Positions 33,582 to 42,278 of a stretch of 64,000 nucleotides of DNA are shown in pieces. The notes beneath the pieces were generated by a model. It searched no databases and had not been told where the DNA came from. It saw nothing but the letters and a program-made list of their open reading frames with translations. A program made the translations under genes and the position numbers. Source of the DNA: Burkholderia sp. SRS-46. Its GTDB lineage: Bacteria; Pseudomonadota; Gammaproteobacteria; Burkholderiales; Burkholderiaceae. The stretch covers positions 124,001 through 188,000 of the forward strand of contig NZ_PTXL01000002.1 in the NCBI RefSeq assembly GCF_004343775.1, given 5' to 3'. Positions within the stretch are counted from its first letter, which is position 1. Each line of letters opens with the position of its first letter.

Positions 33582-34421
33582 ATGTCCACCGCCCTGCCCA
33601 CGCCCGCGCGCACCGCGTCCGGCCTCACGCTCGCCGCGTCGCCGCGCCAGCATTTCTGGTTCGAGCCGAGCGCGCCGCGCGCGGACGTCGCCGCCGAGCG
33701 CCGTCATCGCCAGGCGCGCCTCGCGGCCGCGTTCCGCCTGTTCGCGCGCTTCGGCTTCGCGTCCGGCCTCGCCGGCCACATCACCGCGCGCGACCCTGAA
33801 CTGCCCGATCACTTCTGGGTGAATCCGCTCGGCGTGCATTTCTCGCAGATCAAGGTGTCCGACCTGCTGCTCGTCAACGCACGCGGCGAAACCGCGATCG
33901 GCGAACGGCCGCTGAACAAGGCCGCATTCGCGATCCACGCGGCGATCCACGACGCGCATCCGCACGTCGTCGCGGCCGCGCACACGCATTCGACCTACGG
34001 CAAGGCGTGGTCGACGCTCGGCCGCCCACTCGATCCGCTGACGCAGGATGCCTGCGTGTTCTACGAGGATCACGCGCTATTCGACGATTTCACCGGGATG
34101 GTGGTCGACACGAGCGAAGGCGCACGGATCGCGCAGGCGCTCGCGCGGCCCGGCGGCGGCACGCACAAGGGCGTGATCCTGAAGAACCACGGCATCCTCA
34201 CCGCCGGCCCGTCCGTCGAGGCGGCCGCGTGGTGGTACATCGCGCTCGACAACGCCGCACACACGCAACTGCTCGCCGAAGCGGCCGGCACGCCGCAGCC
34301 GATCGATCCCGCCACCGCGCGCCATACGCACGGGCAGATCGGCGGCCCCGAAGGCGCGCTGCATGCGTTCGACAGCCTGTATGCGCGCGTCGTCGCCGAC
34401 GAACCCGACCTGCTCGATTGA
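33582..34421 (+). CDS. Class II aldolase/adducin family protein
   Basis: 279 residues. Metal-binding histidines are visible in AAHTHSTYGKAWSTLG, with a further His in LKNHGILTAGPSVEAA, matching the fuculose-aldolase/adducin fold; the N-terminus has the family's GLAGHITARDPE. Known members are sugar-phosphate aldolases and epimerases, and some act in methylthio-sugar salvage. It starts 22 bases after the monooxygenase. Placement inside a sulfonate uptake operon suggests it processes the aldehyde or carbon skeleton left after desulfonation; that is inference. Confidence 0.9.
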   Translation: MSTALPTPARTASGLTLAASPRQHFWFEPSAPRADVAAERRHRQARLAAAFRLFARFGFASGLAGHITARDPELPDHFWVNPLGVHFSQIKVSDLLLVNARGETAIGERPLNKAAFAIHAAIHDAHPHVVAAAHTHSTYGKAWSTLGRPLDPLTQDACVFYEDHALFDDFTGMVVDTSEGARIAQALARPGGGTHKGVILKNHGILTAGPSVEAAAWWYIALDNAAHTQLLAEAAGTPQPIDPATARHTHGQIGGPEGALHAFDSLYARVVADEPDLLD

Positions 34422-34482
34422 CCACTCGCTCGCATTGCCCGGCTTCCCGGCAACCTCGCGGCACCCTCACGGAGACCTGACG

Positions 34483-35514
34483 ATGACCCGTCTCACCGCC
34501 CCCGCGCCCGCTGCGCACGACACCCGACGGCGCCGCCTGCTGCGCGCGGCGGGCGCCGCCGCGCTTGCGGCGCCCGCGCTCACGCTCGGCCGTCGTGCGT
34601 GGTCCGCCGCGCCGTTGAAGAAGCTGACCTTCGCGTGGAACCAGAGCGCGTTCTGCCTGACGCCGATCGTCGTCGCGCAGGAGCGCGGCCTGTTCGAGAA
34701 GAACGGGCTGAAGGTCGAGCTGATCAACTACAGCGGCTCGACCGACCAGTTGCTCGAATCGATCGCCACCGGCAAGGCCGACGCGGCGGTCGGCATGATC
34801 CACCGCTGGCTGAAGCCGCTCGAAGCGGGCTTCGACGTGAAGATCATCGGCAGCTCGCACGGCGGCTGCGTGCGGCTGCTCGGCGCGAAGGCGGCCGGCG
34901 TCACGACGCTGCAGGCGCTGAAGGGCAAGACCATCGGCGTCAGCGATCTCGCCGCGCCCGGCAAGCACTTCTTCTCGATCCTGCTCGCGAAGAACGGCAT
35001 CGACCCCGAGCGCGACATCACGTGGCGGCAGTATCCCGCCGACCTGCTCGGCGTCGCGGCCGACAAGGGCGAGATCCAGGCGATCGCCGACGGCGATCCG
35101 AACCTGTACCTGCTCGAGAAGCGCAGCAAGGGCACCTATACGGAACTCGCGACGAACCTGTCCGGCGAATACGCGCGCAAGGTGTGCTGCGTGATCGGCG
35201 CGCGCGGCGAGCTGGTGCGCAACGACCGGCCGGCCGCCGCCGCGCTCGCGCGCGCGATCGTGCAGGCGACCGAGTTCACGCACGAGAATCCGAACGAGGC
35301 CGCGAAGGTGTTCGCGAAGTATTCGCCGAAGATCGATCCGGAAGACCTGCGCAAGCTGTATGCGACGCTCACGTACACGCACCACCCGACCAACGTCGAC
35401 CTGCAGCAGGAAATCGCGTTCTACGCGGACGACTTCCGCCGCATCGGCGTGATCAAGAAAAGCACCGACCCGCAGCGCTTCGCGCAGCAGGTCTATGCGA
35501 ACGTGCTGGGGTGA
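34483..35514 (+). CDS. ABC transporter substrate-binding protein, SsuA/NitT/TauT type
   Basis: 343 residues from the ATG at 34483 (ggag upstream). It begins with a twin-arginine-like leader (RRRRLLRAAGAAALAAPAL) and continues as a type 2 periplasmic binding protein of the aliphatic sulfonate/nitrate/taurine family (VVAQERGLFEKNGLKVELINYSG, LKGKTIGVSDLAAPGKHF). It delivers substrate to the permease and ATPase encoded immediately downstream. A second, different binding protein occurs at the end of this operon. Confidence 0.92.
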   Translation: MTRLTAPAPAAHDTRRRRLLRAAGAAALAAPALTLGRRAWSAAPLKKLTFAWNQSAFCLTPIVVAQERGLFEKNGLKVELINYSGSTDQLLESIATGKADAAVGMIHRWLKPLEAGFDVKIIGSSHGGCVRLLGAKAAGVTTLQALKGKTIGVSDLAAPGKHFFSILLAKNGIDPERDITWRQYPADLLGVAADKGEIQAIADGDPNLYLLEKRSKGTYTELATNLSGEYARKVCCVIGARGELVRNDRPAAAALARAIVQATEFTHENPNEAAKVFAKYSPKIDPEDLRKLYATLTYTHHPTNVDLQQEIAFYADDFRRIGVIKKSTDPQRFAQQVYANVLG

Positions 35515-35518
35515 CGCG

Positions 35519-36607
35519 ATGTCGACGCTCGAACAGGTTTCCACGACGGCATCCGCCGTGACGGCGGCGGCGTCGATCGCGCCCGCGCCGCGCATCGCGT
35601 GCACTGCCTGCGACGCGGCGCAGGCCACCGCCGCCCGCCACTCACCGGTCTGGGCCACGGGGCTCGCGGCGGCCTGCGCGTGGGCCGCGCTCGGCGCGGT
35701 GACGCGGCTCTGGCCGAATCGCGTCGTCGGCTTCAGCGACTGGGCCTACACCGACACCTTCGGCACGGCCGCATGGAGCATCGCCGCCCTGCTGCTCGCG
35801 CTGGCGACGCTCGGCCCTCGCGTGCCCACGCTGCGCGCGCCGCTCGCGCGCCTGCGCCCGGCCGGCCCGTGGCTGGTCGCGCTGCCGCTCGGGCTCGCCG
35901 CCTGGGAAATCGCCACCGCGAAAACCGGCTGGCTGCCGACGCCGTTCTTCGCGCCGCCGCAGGCGCTGATCGAGGTCTACGTCGACGACTGGGCCCGCCT
36001 CGCCGGCAGCGCCGGCAACACGCTGAAACTGCTCGGCCTCGGTTTCGCATACGGCGTCGCGGTCGGTTTCGCGGTCGGCGTATCGATCGGCTGGTCACGC
36101 CGCATCGGCTACTGGGTGCACCCGGTGCTGCGCGTGCTCGGGCCCGTGCCGGCCACCGCGCTGCTGCCGCTCACGTTCTACTTCTTCCCGTCGAGCTACT
36201 CGGCCGCCGCGTTCCTGATCGCGCTGTCGACCGGCTTCCCGGTCGCGGTGCTGACCTGGTCCGGCGTCGCGAGCGTCGACAAGCAGTACTACGACGTCGC
36301 CCGCACGCTCGGCGCGAACGCGCGCTTCCTCGTGCTGCGCGTCGCGATTCCTGCCGCGCTGCCGCACGTGTTCGTCGGCATCTTCATGGGCCTGAGCGCG
36401 TCGTTCACGGTGCTCGTCGTCGCGGAGATGATGGGCGTCAAGTCCGGGCTCGGCTGGTACCTGAGCTGGGCGCAGGGCTGGGCGTCGTACGTGAACATGT
36501 ATGCGGCGCTGCTCGTGATGGCGCTGCTGTTCTCCGGCCTGATCGCGCTGCTGTTCGCGGTGCGCGACCGCACGCTCGCATGGCAGAAAGGAACCGTCAA
36601 ATGGTAA
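35519..36607 (+). CDS. ABC transporter permease, SsuC/TauC type
   Basis: 362 residues from the ATG at 35519. It has an unusually long N-terminal portion (about 150 residues with two extra helices) before the six-helix permease core. The core carries the EAA loop YYDVARTLGANARFLVLRVAIPAALPHVFVG and the family ending GLIALLFAVRDRTLAWQKG. It forms the membrane channel with the ATPase, whose ATG lies 7 bases inside this gene. Family members are usually about 250-280 residues, so the N-terminal extension is notable. Confidence 0.92.
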   Translation: MSTLEQVSTTASAVTAAASIAPAPRIACTACDAAQATAARHSPVWATGLAAACAWAALGAVTRLWPNRVVGFSDWAYTDTFGTAAWSIAALLLALATLGPRVPTLRAPLARLRPAGPWLVALPLGLAAWEIATAKTGWLPTPFFAPPQALIEVYVDDWARLAGSAGNTLKLLGLGFAYGVAVGFAVGVSIGWSRRIGYWVHPVLRVLGPVPATALLPLTFYFFPSSYSAAAFLIALSTGFPVAVLTWSGVASVDKQYYDVARTLGANARFLVLRVAIPAALPHVFVGIFMGLSASFTVLVVAEMMGVKSGLGWYLSWAQGWASYVNMYAALLVMALLFSGLIALLFAVRDRTLAWQKGTVKW

Positions 36608-37416
36608 GCGCCGCCGTACTCGACTCCCCCGTTTCCGCGCCGCCGGAGGCGGCGACGCCGCGCGGCGCGCGCATCGACGTGCGCCGCGTGAGCCACGCGT
36701 TCGACGCGGCCGGCGGCGCGCTGCCGGTGCTCGACGACGTCACGCTGTCGGTCGCCGCCGGCGAGTTTGTCGCGCTGCTCGGCCCGAGCGGCTGCGGGAA
36801 ATCGACGCTGCTGCGGCTCGTCGCGGGCCTCGACGCCGCGCGGCAAGGCACGATCGCGCAGGATGGCGAACCGATCGTGCGGCCCGACCCGTCGCGTATC
36901 GTCGTGTTCCAGGATCCGACGCTGTATCCGTGGCGCCGGGTGCGCGCGAACGTCGCGCTCGGTCTGGAAGCGCGCGGCGTGGCGCGCGTCGCGCAGCACC
37001 GCGTCGACGATGCGCTCGCGCGCGTCGGGCTGCAGGAGTTCGCGCACGCGTTCCCGCATCAGCTGTCCGGCGGGATGGCGCAGCGCGTCGCGCTCGCGCG
37101 CGCGCTCGTCAACGATCCGCGCGTGCTGATCCTCGACGAGCCGCTCGGCAAGCTCGATTCGCTGACCCGGCTGACGATGCAGGCCGAGCTGACCGCGCTG
37201 TGGCGGCGCGACCGCTTCTCCGCGCTGCTCGTCACGCACGACGTCGAGGAGGCGCTGTTCCTCGCGCAGCGCGTGATCGTGTTCGGCGCGCGGCCCGCGC
37301 GGATCGTCGCGGAGCTGCACGTCGACCTGCCCTATCCGCGCCATCGCGGCGACCCGCGTCTCGCCGCGTTGCGGCACGACGCGCTGCGTCACCTCGGGCT
37401 CGATGCGAGCTGGTAG
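36601..37416 (+). CDS. ABC transporter ATP-binding protein, SsuB/TauB type
   Basis: 271 residues. Walker A GPSGCGKSTLL, Q-loop VVFQDPTLYPWRRV, signature LSGGMAQRVALARAL, Walker B VLILDEPLGKLD and switch His in LLVTHDVEEALFL are all intact. The sequence belongs to the sulfonate/taurine/nitrate importer ATPases. The start overlaps the permease stop, so production is coupled. It powers uptake of the compound bound by the SsuA-like protein. Confidence 0.94.
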   Translation: MVSAAVLDSPVSAPPEAATPRGARIDVRRVSHAFDAAGGALPVLDDVTLSVAAGEFVALLGPSGCGKSTLLRLVAGLDAARQGTIAQDGEPIVRPDPSRIVVFQDPTLYPWRRVRANVALGLEARGVARVAQHRVDDALARVGLQEFAHAFPHQLSGGMAQRVALARALVNDPRVLILDEPLGKLDSLTRLTMQAELTALWRRDRFSALLVTHDVEEALFLAQRVIVFGARPARIVAELHVDLPYPRHRGDPRLAALRHDALRHLGLDASW

Positions 37417-37451
37417 ATGCGCGGCATCGCAACGCCCCGGCGGCCCGGCCG

Positions 37452-38660
37452 ATGAGCGCGCCGCCGTTCGCCGACTGGCCGCTCGCATTCCTGCAGGCGC
37501 TGTACCGCGCGCAAGTCGCGCTTGCGCAGCTGCTGCATTTCGTCAGTGTGACCGGCGATGCGGACGGCCAGGCCGCGTGGCCGTGGCCGCAGCGGATCGC
37601 GCTCGAGACGTTGCGGATCGACGCGGGGCTCACGCGCCACCTCGCGCTCGCGTTCGCGTTGACGGCGCTCGCGGCGGCGCTCGCGCTTGCCGCGCTGGGG
37701 GGGCGCAGGCGGCGCGTCGCATGGGCGGCTGCGGCGGTGCTCGCGGCGTGGTGCGCACCGTGGCCGCCCGCTGCGTTGTGGCTCGCGCCCGCCGTGCCGA
37801 CGAGTTTCCAGCGCAGTCCCGCGCCGTTGTCGGTGACGAGCGTGACGCGCGGCGCGCAGTTGTACGGCCGCCATTGCGCGGCCTGCCACGGCGCCGACGG
37901 CCGCGGCGAAGGGCCGCTCGCCGCGTCGCTCGCGCACTGGCCGCCGACCTTCGCCGGCACGCTGCTCGCGCGGCGGCTCGACGGCGAGCTTTACTGGCGC
38001 GTGCGCCACGGCGTGCACGATGCGCCACGCACGGCGTCGATGCCCGGCTTCGACACGGCGTTCGACGCGCGTGACACATGGGCACTGCTCGATTACCTGA
38101 AAACGCTGGCTGCGGGCAGCGGCGCGCAAGCGGCCGGCGCGTGGCCCGCGCCCGTCGCGCTGCCGGCGCTCGACGTGCGCTGCGGCGCGCACGGTGCGAC
38201 GCGCGCGCTCGAACGCTGGCGCGACGGCCAGCGCGTGCGCGTGGTCGCGCTCGCGCCGGGAACACCACCGCCCGTCGAAGACGCGCGCTGGCAAACCTTG
38301 CTCGTCACGCCGGATGCCGTTGCACCGCCGGCCGCCGCCGGGCGCGCGAGCTGCGTCGCCGCGACGGCGGGCGCATGGCAGGTGTTTGCGACGATCGCCG
38401 GCCTCGCGCCCGACGCGCTCGGCGGCACGCAATTCCTGGCCGACCGCGCCGGCTGGCTGCGCGCGCGGGCGCTGCCGGGCCAGGCCGGCTGGTCGGACGC
38501 CGACCTGCTGTGCCGCGCGGGAGATTCCGGCCCGGCAGCCGCCGGGGCCGCCGCGCCCGGCATCGCAAGCCCGACCGCCGGCCGCGATCCGCTGACCGCG
38601 CTGCTGCTGCGCTTCGACGCCGATCCGGTGCGCGACGTGCAGGCCGGCCTGCCGCATTGA
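37452..38660 (+). CDS. Membrane-anchored c-type cytochrome with unusual flanking domains
   Basis: 402 residues from the ATG at 37452. The N-terminal about 115 residues are hydrophobic, with two or three membrane helices (about 63-83, 88-113). A single cytochrome c domain follows with heme motif C142-AA-C145-H146 and probable axial Met197 in TASMPGF. The C-terminal about 170 residues contain several Cys and match nothing I recognise. It starts 35 bases after the sulfonate-type ATPase gene, and a binding protein follows, so it belongs to the same operon. A cytochrome is unexpected there; it might accept electrons from a sulfite- or thiol-oxidising step. Confidence 0.85.
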   Translation: MSAPPFADWPLAFLQALYRAQVALAQLLHFVSVTGDADGQAAWPWPQRIALETLRIDAGLTRHLALAFALTALAAALALAALGGRRRRVAWAAAAVLAAWCAPWPPAALWLAPAVPTSFQRSPAPLSVTSVTRGAQLYGRHCAACHGADGRGEGPLAASLAHWPPTFAGTLLARRLDGELYWRVRHGVHDAPRTASMPGFDTAFDARDTWALLDYLKTLAAGSGAQAAGAWPAPVALPALDVRCGAHGATRALERWRDGQRVRVVALAPGTPPPVEDARWQTLLVTPDAVAPPAAAGRASCVAATAGAWQVFATIAGLAPDALGGTQFLADRAGWLRARALPGQAGWSDADLLCRAGDSGPAAAGAAAPGIASPTAGRDPLTALLLRFDADPVRDVQAGLPH

Positions 38661-38726
38661 CCGCCGACCGCGCGATTTCGACGGCGCGCGAGTGTAAGCC
38701 CCTTCCCTGACCGACCAAACTTCACG

Positions 38727-39683
38727 ATGAACCAGACCCGACGCCACTTCCTGACCCAGGCCGCCGCCTTCGCGACGCTGGCCACGGCCCCGCTCGCGCT
38801 GCGCGCGCAATCCGGCACGCGGCCGCTGCTGCGCGCCGGCGACCAGAAAGGCGGCCTGCGCGCACTGCTCGAAGCGGCCGGCGAGCTGGACGGCCTCGCC
38901 TACGACATCGCGTGGACCGAATTCCCGGCGGCCGCCCCGCTCGCCGAGGCGCTGAACGCGGGCGCGGTCGACTGCGGGCCGATCGGCGACGCGCCGGTGA
39001 TCTTCGCGCTCGCGTCGGGCGCGCGGATCAAGGTGATCGGCGCGAACCGCTCGGACGCCTACGGCACCGCCGTGGTCGTGCGCCCCGACGCGCCGCTGAA
39101 GCGCGCCGCCGACCTGAAGGGCAAGCGCATCGGCACGACACGCGGCTCGATCGGCCATTTCGTCGCGCTGAAGGCGCTCGACGCGGCGGGCCTCGCGCCC
39201 GACGACGTGTCGTTCCGCTTCCTGCCGCCCGCCGATACGATGCTCGCGCTCGCGAGCGGCTCGATCGACGCGTGGGCGACCTGGGAGCCGTACACGGCAC
39301 TCGCGGAGACGAGCGGCCGCGCGCGCGTGCTCGTCAGCGGCCGCGGGCTGTGGTCGGGGCTCAGCTACCTCGCGGCGACCGACGCCGCGATTGCCGCGAA
39401 GCGCGACGCGCTGCGCGATTTCCTGCAGCGCGTCGTGCGCGCGCAGGCGTGGTCGTACCAGCATGCCGACGCATTCTCGGCCGCGCTCGCGCGGATCATC
39501 GGCATCCCGCAGCCGGCCGCGAAGCTGCAGTTCGAACGGCGCCGCACCCGCTGGCAGCCGATCGACGCGGCGGCGATCGCCGAGCAGCAGCGCACCGCCG
39601 ACTTCTACCTGAAGGCCGGGCTGCTGCGCCAGCCGCTCGACGTGCGCGCGACGTTCGATCGGGGTTTCCCGCTGCCGGCGTAA
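38727..39683 (+). CDS. ABC transporter substrate-binding protein, SsuA-like (second in locus)
   Basis: 318 residues with a clear Tat signal (TRRHFLTQAAAFATLATAPLALRAQ). Type 2 periplasmic binding protein of the aliphatic sulfonate family: GALNAGAVDCGPIGDAPVIFALASGARIKVIG, DLKGKRIGTTRGSIGHF and SGSIDAWATWEPY. It differs strongly from the binding protein at 34483-35514. Two receptors for one permease would widen the substrate range. It lies 66 bases after the cytochrome gene and is the last gene of the run. Confidence 0.93.
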   Translation: MNQTRRHFLTQAAAFATLATAPLALRAQSGTRPLLRAGDQKGGLRALLEAAGELDGLAYDIAWTEFPAAAPLAEALNAGAVDCGPIGDAPVIFALASGARIKVIGANRSDAYGTAVVVRPDAPLKRAADLKGKRIGTTRGSIGHFVALKALDAAGLAPDDVSFRFLPPADTMLALASGSIDAWATWEPYTALAETSGRARVLVSGRGLWSGLSYLAATDAAIAAKRDALRDFLQRVVRAQAWSYQHADAFSAALARIIGIPQPAAKLQFERRRTRWQPIDAAAIAEQQRTADFYLKAGLLRQPLDVRATFDRGFPLPA

Positions 39684-39762
39684 CCGTCGGGTGAGAAAAC
39701 CGATTTCTGTTCGATCTGGCACAATCGCGCTTTGACTTTCCCTGTCATTCGAAGCCCGCGCC

Positions 39763-40629
39763 ATGCCAGCCATCAGCGAACTTTTCGTCTATCCGATCAA
39801 ATCCTGCGGCGGCATCGCGCTGCAGCGCGCCCAGTTGCTCGACACCGGGCTGGCATACGACCGCCACTGGATGGTGACCGACGCCACCGGCGAGATGATC
39901 ACGCAGCGCACGCAGCCGCGCCTCGCGCTCGTGCAGACCGCGTTCGACGGCGACGCGCTGGTGCTGAACGCGCCCGGCATGCCGGAAATTCGCACGCCGC
40001 TCGACGGCGCGGCGACGGCCGACACGCCGAAGATGGCGGCAACCGTCTGGCGCGACACCGTCGATGCGATCGATACGGGCGCGGCCACCGCCGCGTGGTT
40101 CACCCGCTACCTCGGCACGCCGGCGAAGCTCGCGCGCTTCGCGCCCGGCGCGCACCGCCCGTGCAACCGCAAATGGACCGGCGAGCTCGACGCATCGACC
40201 CGGTTCGCCGACGGCTACCCGCTGCTCGTGATCGGCCAGTCGTCGCTCGACGACCTGAACGCGCGGCTCGCCGCGAAGGGCGCGCCGGCGATTCCGATGA
40301 ACCGCTTCCGTCCGAACGTCGTCGTGTCGGGGCTCGACGCGTACGAAGAGGATTACGTCGAACATCTCGACGCCGACGGCGACACGCCGGTGCGGCTGCG
40401 CCTCGTGAAGCTGTGCACGCGCTGCCCGGTGCCGAACATCGACCAGCGCACGGGCACGCCCGATCCCGCGTGGCCGCACGAGCCGACCGACACGATGCAG
40501 ACCTACCGCGCGAATCCGGGCTTCGACGGCGCGCTGACGTTCGGCAACAACGCGATCGTCGTGCGCGGCGCGGGGCGTTTCCTCGAAATCGGGCAGGCGC
40601 TCGAAGCGGAAATCGGTTTCGGCGACTGA
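39763..40629 (+). CDS. MOSC domain-containing protein (YcbX/mARC-like, without ferredoxin domain)
   Basis: 288 residues. An N-terminal MOSC beta-barrel (ISELFVYPIKSCGGIALQRAQLLDTGLAYDRHWMV) precedes the MOSC domain. The conserved Cys that ligates the molybdenum cofactor is probably in KLCTRCPVPNIDQRTG, and FGNNAIVVRGAGRFLEIG is also typical. Relatives (E. coli YcbX, eukaryotic mARC) reduce N-hydroxylated compounds. E. coli YcbX has a C-terminal 2Fe-2S domain; this protein ends before it, so electrons must come from a separate partner. Monocistronic. Confidence 0.91.
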   Translation: MPAISELFVYPIKSCGGIALQRAQLLDTGLAYDRHWMVTDATGEMITQRTQPRLALVQTAFDGDALVLNAPGMPEIRTPLDGAATADTPKMAATVWRDTVDAIDTGAATAAWFTRYLGTPAKLARFAPGAHRPCNRKWTGELDASTRFADGYPLLVIGQSSLDDLNARLAAKGAPAIPMNRFRPNVVVSGLDAYEEDYVEHLDADGDTPVRLRLVKLCTRCPVPNIDQRTGTPDPAWPHEPTDTMQTYRANPGFDGALTFGNNAIVVRGAGRFLEIGQALEAEIGFGD

Positions 40630-40900
40630 TCGTCCCGCCATGCAGACTGCCGGACCTGCGTGCGCACGCTCCGGCGGATCACGCCTTTGTCCCGAATTGA
40701 CATAGTCCGCGCACGGCAAGACCAAGGGAATTCGACACGGACGCTGCGCTCCCCCGAAGCCGCCGCCCGCTGGCCGTTCTCTTTTAGAGAAGCCCTCGTA
40801 TCTCTATTTTTCATCCCATGCGCCCAATAAAATTCATATGATGCGCATGTTCTAACCCACCGGCATCGCGCCCCGTGCCAACGACCAAGGAGACGCCTTC

Positions 40901-41053
40901 GTGCTGGACGCCATCCTCATTACTCTCGGCATCGTCGTGGTCACGTGTTCGCTGTTCTACAAGTTCCTGCTGCTCCTGTACCAGGCCGACCAGCGCGCCG
41001 CCGAGCGCCGCCGGGAAAAGAGCCTGCGCGACGACAGGACCGGCCGGCTCTGA
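40901..41053 (+). CDS. Small single-helix membrane protein (50 aa)
   Basis: A GTG start with a strong ribosome-binding site (aaggag at 40887-40892, spacing 8) opens a 50-residue frame. It begins VLDAILITLGIVVVTCSLFY, a single membrane helix of about 23 residues, and ends in a charged tail with seven Arg. The positive tail predicts a cytoplasmic C-terminus. I do not recognise it. It lies 68 bases upstream of the nitronate monooxygenase gene on the same strand and may share its transcript. Confidence 0.62.
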   Translation: MLDAILITLGIVVVTCSLFYKFLLLLYQADQRAAERRREKSLRDDRTGRL

Positions 41054-41121
41054 TGGCGGCACGCCGTCGCAGCGCGTATCCGCCGCCCCAGTTTTCATTG
41101 TCCATTTCCGAGGAATGAACC

Positions 41122-42198
41122 ATGCCACGCTCGCTTTCCACTCCACTGACCCAACGGCTCGGGATCGCCCTGCCGATCGTGCAAGGTCCGATGAACGGCG
41201 GCTCGACGCCCGAGATGGTCGTCGCAGTCTCCAACGCCGGCGGTCTTGGCTCGCTCGCCGCGGCCGGCCTCGGCCCTGACGCGATCCGCTCGCAGGTCCG
41301 GACAATCCGCGCCGGCACGTCGAAGCCGTTCGCGATCAACCTGTTCGTGCTCGACACGCCCGCGCCGAGCGACGACGAGGTCCGCGGCGCGCTCGAACGG
41401 CTGCAGCCGATCCGCGCCGAGCTCGGCCTCGCGCAGGGGCAGCCGCTCGAACGGTATTGCGAGGATTTCCGGCAGCAACTCGAGACGCTCATCGAACTGA
41501 AGGTGCCGGTGGCGAGCTTCACGTTCGGCCTGCTCGACGCGCCGTCCGTCCAGCGCCTGCACGATGCGGGCAGCCTCGTCATCGGCACCGCCACCAGCGT
41601 CGCCGAAGCCCGCGCGTGGGAAGCCAACGGCGCGGACATCATTTGCGCGCAGGGCGCCGAAGCCGGCGGGCATCGCGGCACCTTCCTCGGCCACCCCGAC
41701 GCCAGCATGATCGGCACGCTCGCGCTCGTGCCGCAGATTGCCGACGCCGTGTCGCTGCCGGTGATTGCCGCGGGCGGCATCATGGACGGCCGCGGCATCG
41801 CCGCCGCGCTGACGCTCGGTGCGCAGGCCGCGCAGCTCGGCACGGCCTTCCTGACCTGCGCCGAATCGCCGATCCATCCGGCATGGAAGGCGCACATCCG
41901 CCAGTCGACCGACACGTCGACGTGCACGAGCCGCACCTTCACCGGGCGCCCGGCGCGCGGCATCGTCAACGACTACATCCGTCGCATGGTCGAGTTCGAG
42001 CAGCACGTGCCCGCATATCCGGTCCAGAACGCGCTGACGACCGAGATCCGCAAGGCGGCGGGCGCGGCGAACCGCACGGACTTCATCTCGATGTGGGCCG
42101 GACAGGCGGCGGGCCTGAGCCGCCGGCGCGACGACGGCATCCCGGCCGCGGCGCTGGTGCGCACGCTCGCGGACGAAACCGCGACGATCTTCGCCTGA
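41122..42198 (+). CDS. Nitronate monooxygenase (class I, FMN-dependent)
   Basis: 358 residues with an FMN-binding TIM barrel. IVQGPMNGGSTPEMVVAVSNAGGLGSL, the phosphate-binding AAGGIMDGRGIAAALTLGAQAAQLGTAF and the catalytic His in GAEAGGHRGTFLG match nitronate monooxygenases, which oxidise alkyl or propionate nitronates with O2. GAGG precedes the ATG. It converges on the minus-strand amine operon across a strong stem-loop, so it is probably not part of that operon. Confidence 0.93.
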   Translation: MPRSLSTPLTQRLGIALPIVQGPMNGGSTPEMVVAVSNAGGLGSLAAAGLGPDAIRSQVRTIRAGTSKPFAINLFVLDTPAPSDDEVRGALERLQPIRAELGLAQGQPLERYCEDFRQQLETLIELKVPVASFTFGLLDAPSVQRLHDAGSLVIGTATSVAEARAWEANGADIICAQGAEAGGHRGTFLGHPDASMIGTLALVPQIADAVSLPVIAAGGIMDGRGIAAALTLGAQAAQLGTAFLTCAESPIHPAWKAHIRQSTDTSTCTSRTFTGRPARGIVNDYIRRMVEFEQHVPAYPVQNALTTEIRKAAGAANRTDFISMWAGQAAGLSRRRDDGIPAAALVRTLADETATIFA

Positions 42199-42222
42199 CC
42201 CCGGCTTTCGCACCGCAACGAC

Positions 42223-42261
42223 GAACGACGCACGGCCCCTTCACGGAGCCGTGCGTCGTTC
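42223..42261. terminator. Bidirectional terminator between convergent genes
   Basis: A perfect 14-bp stem (gaacgacgcacggc / gccgtgcgtcgttc) with an 11-base loop sits between the nitronate monooxygenase and PurU stop codons. The plus-strand side continues into catttccc, a weak T-tract. Confidence 0.75.
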
Positions 42262-42278
42262 ATTTCCCGCGTCTCCGA

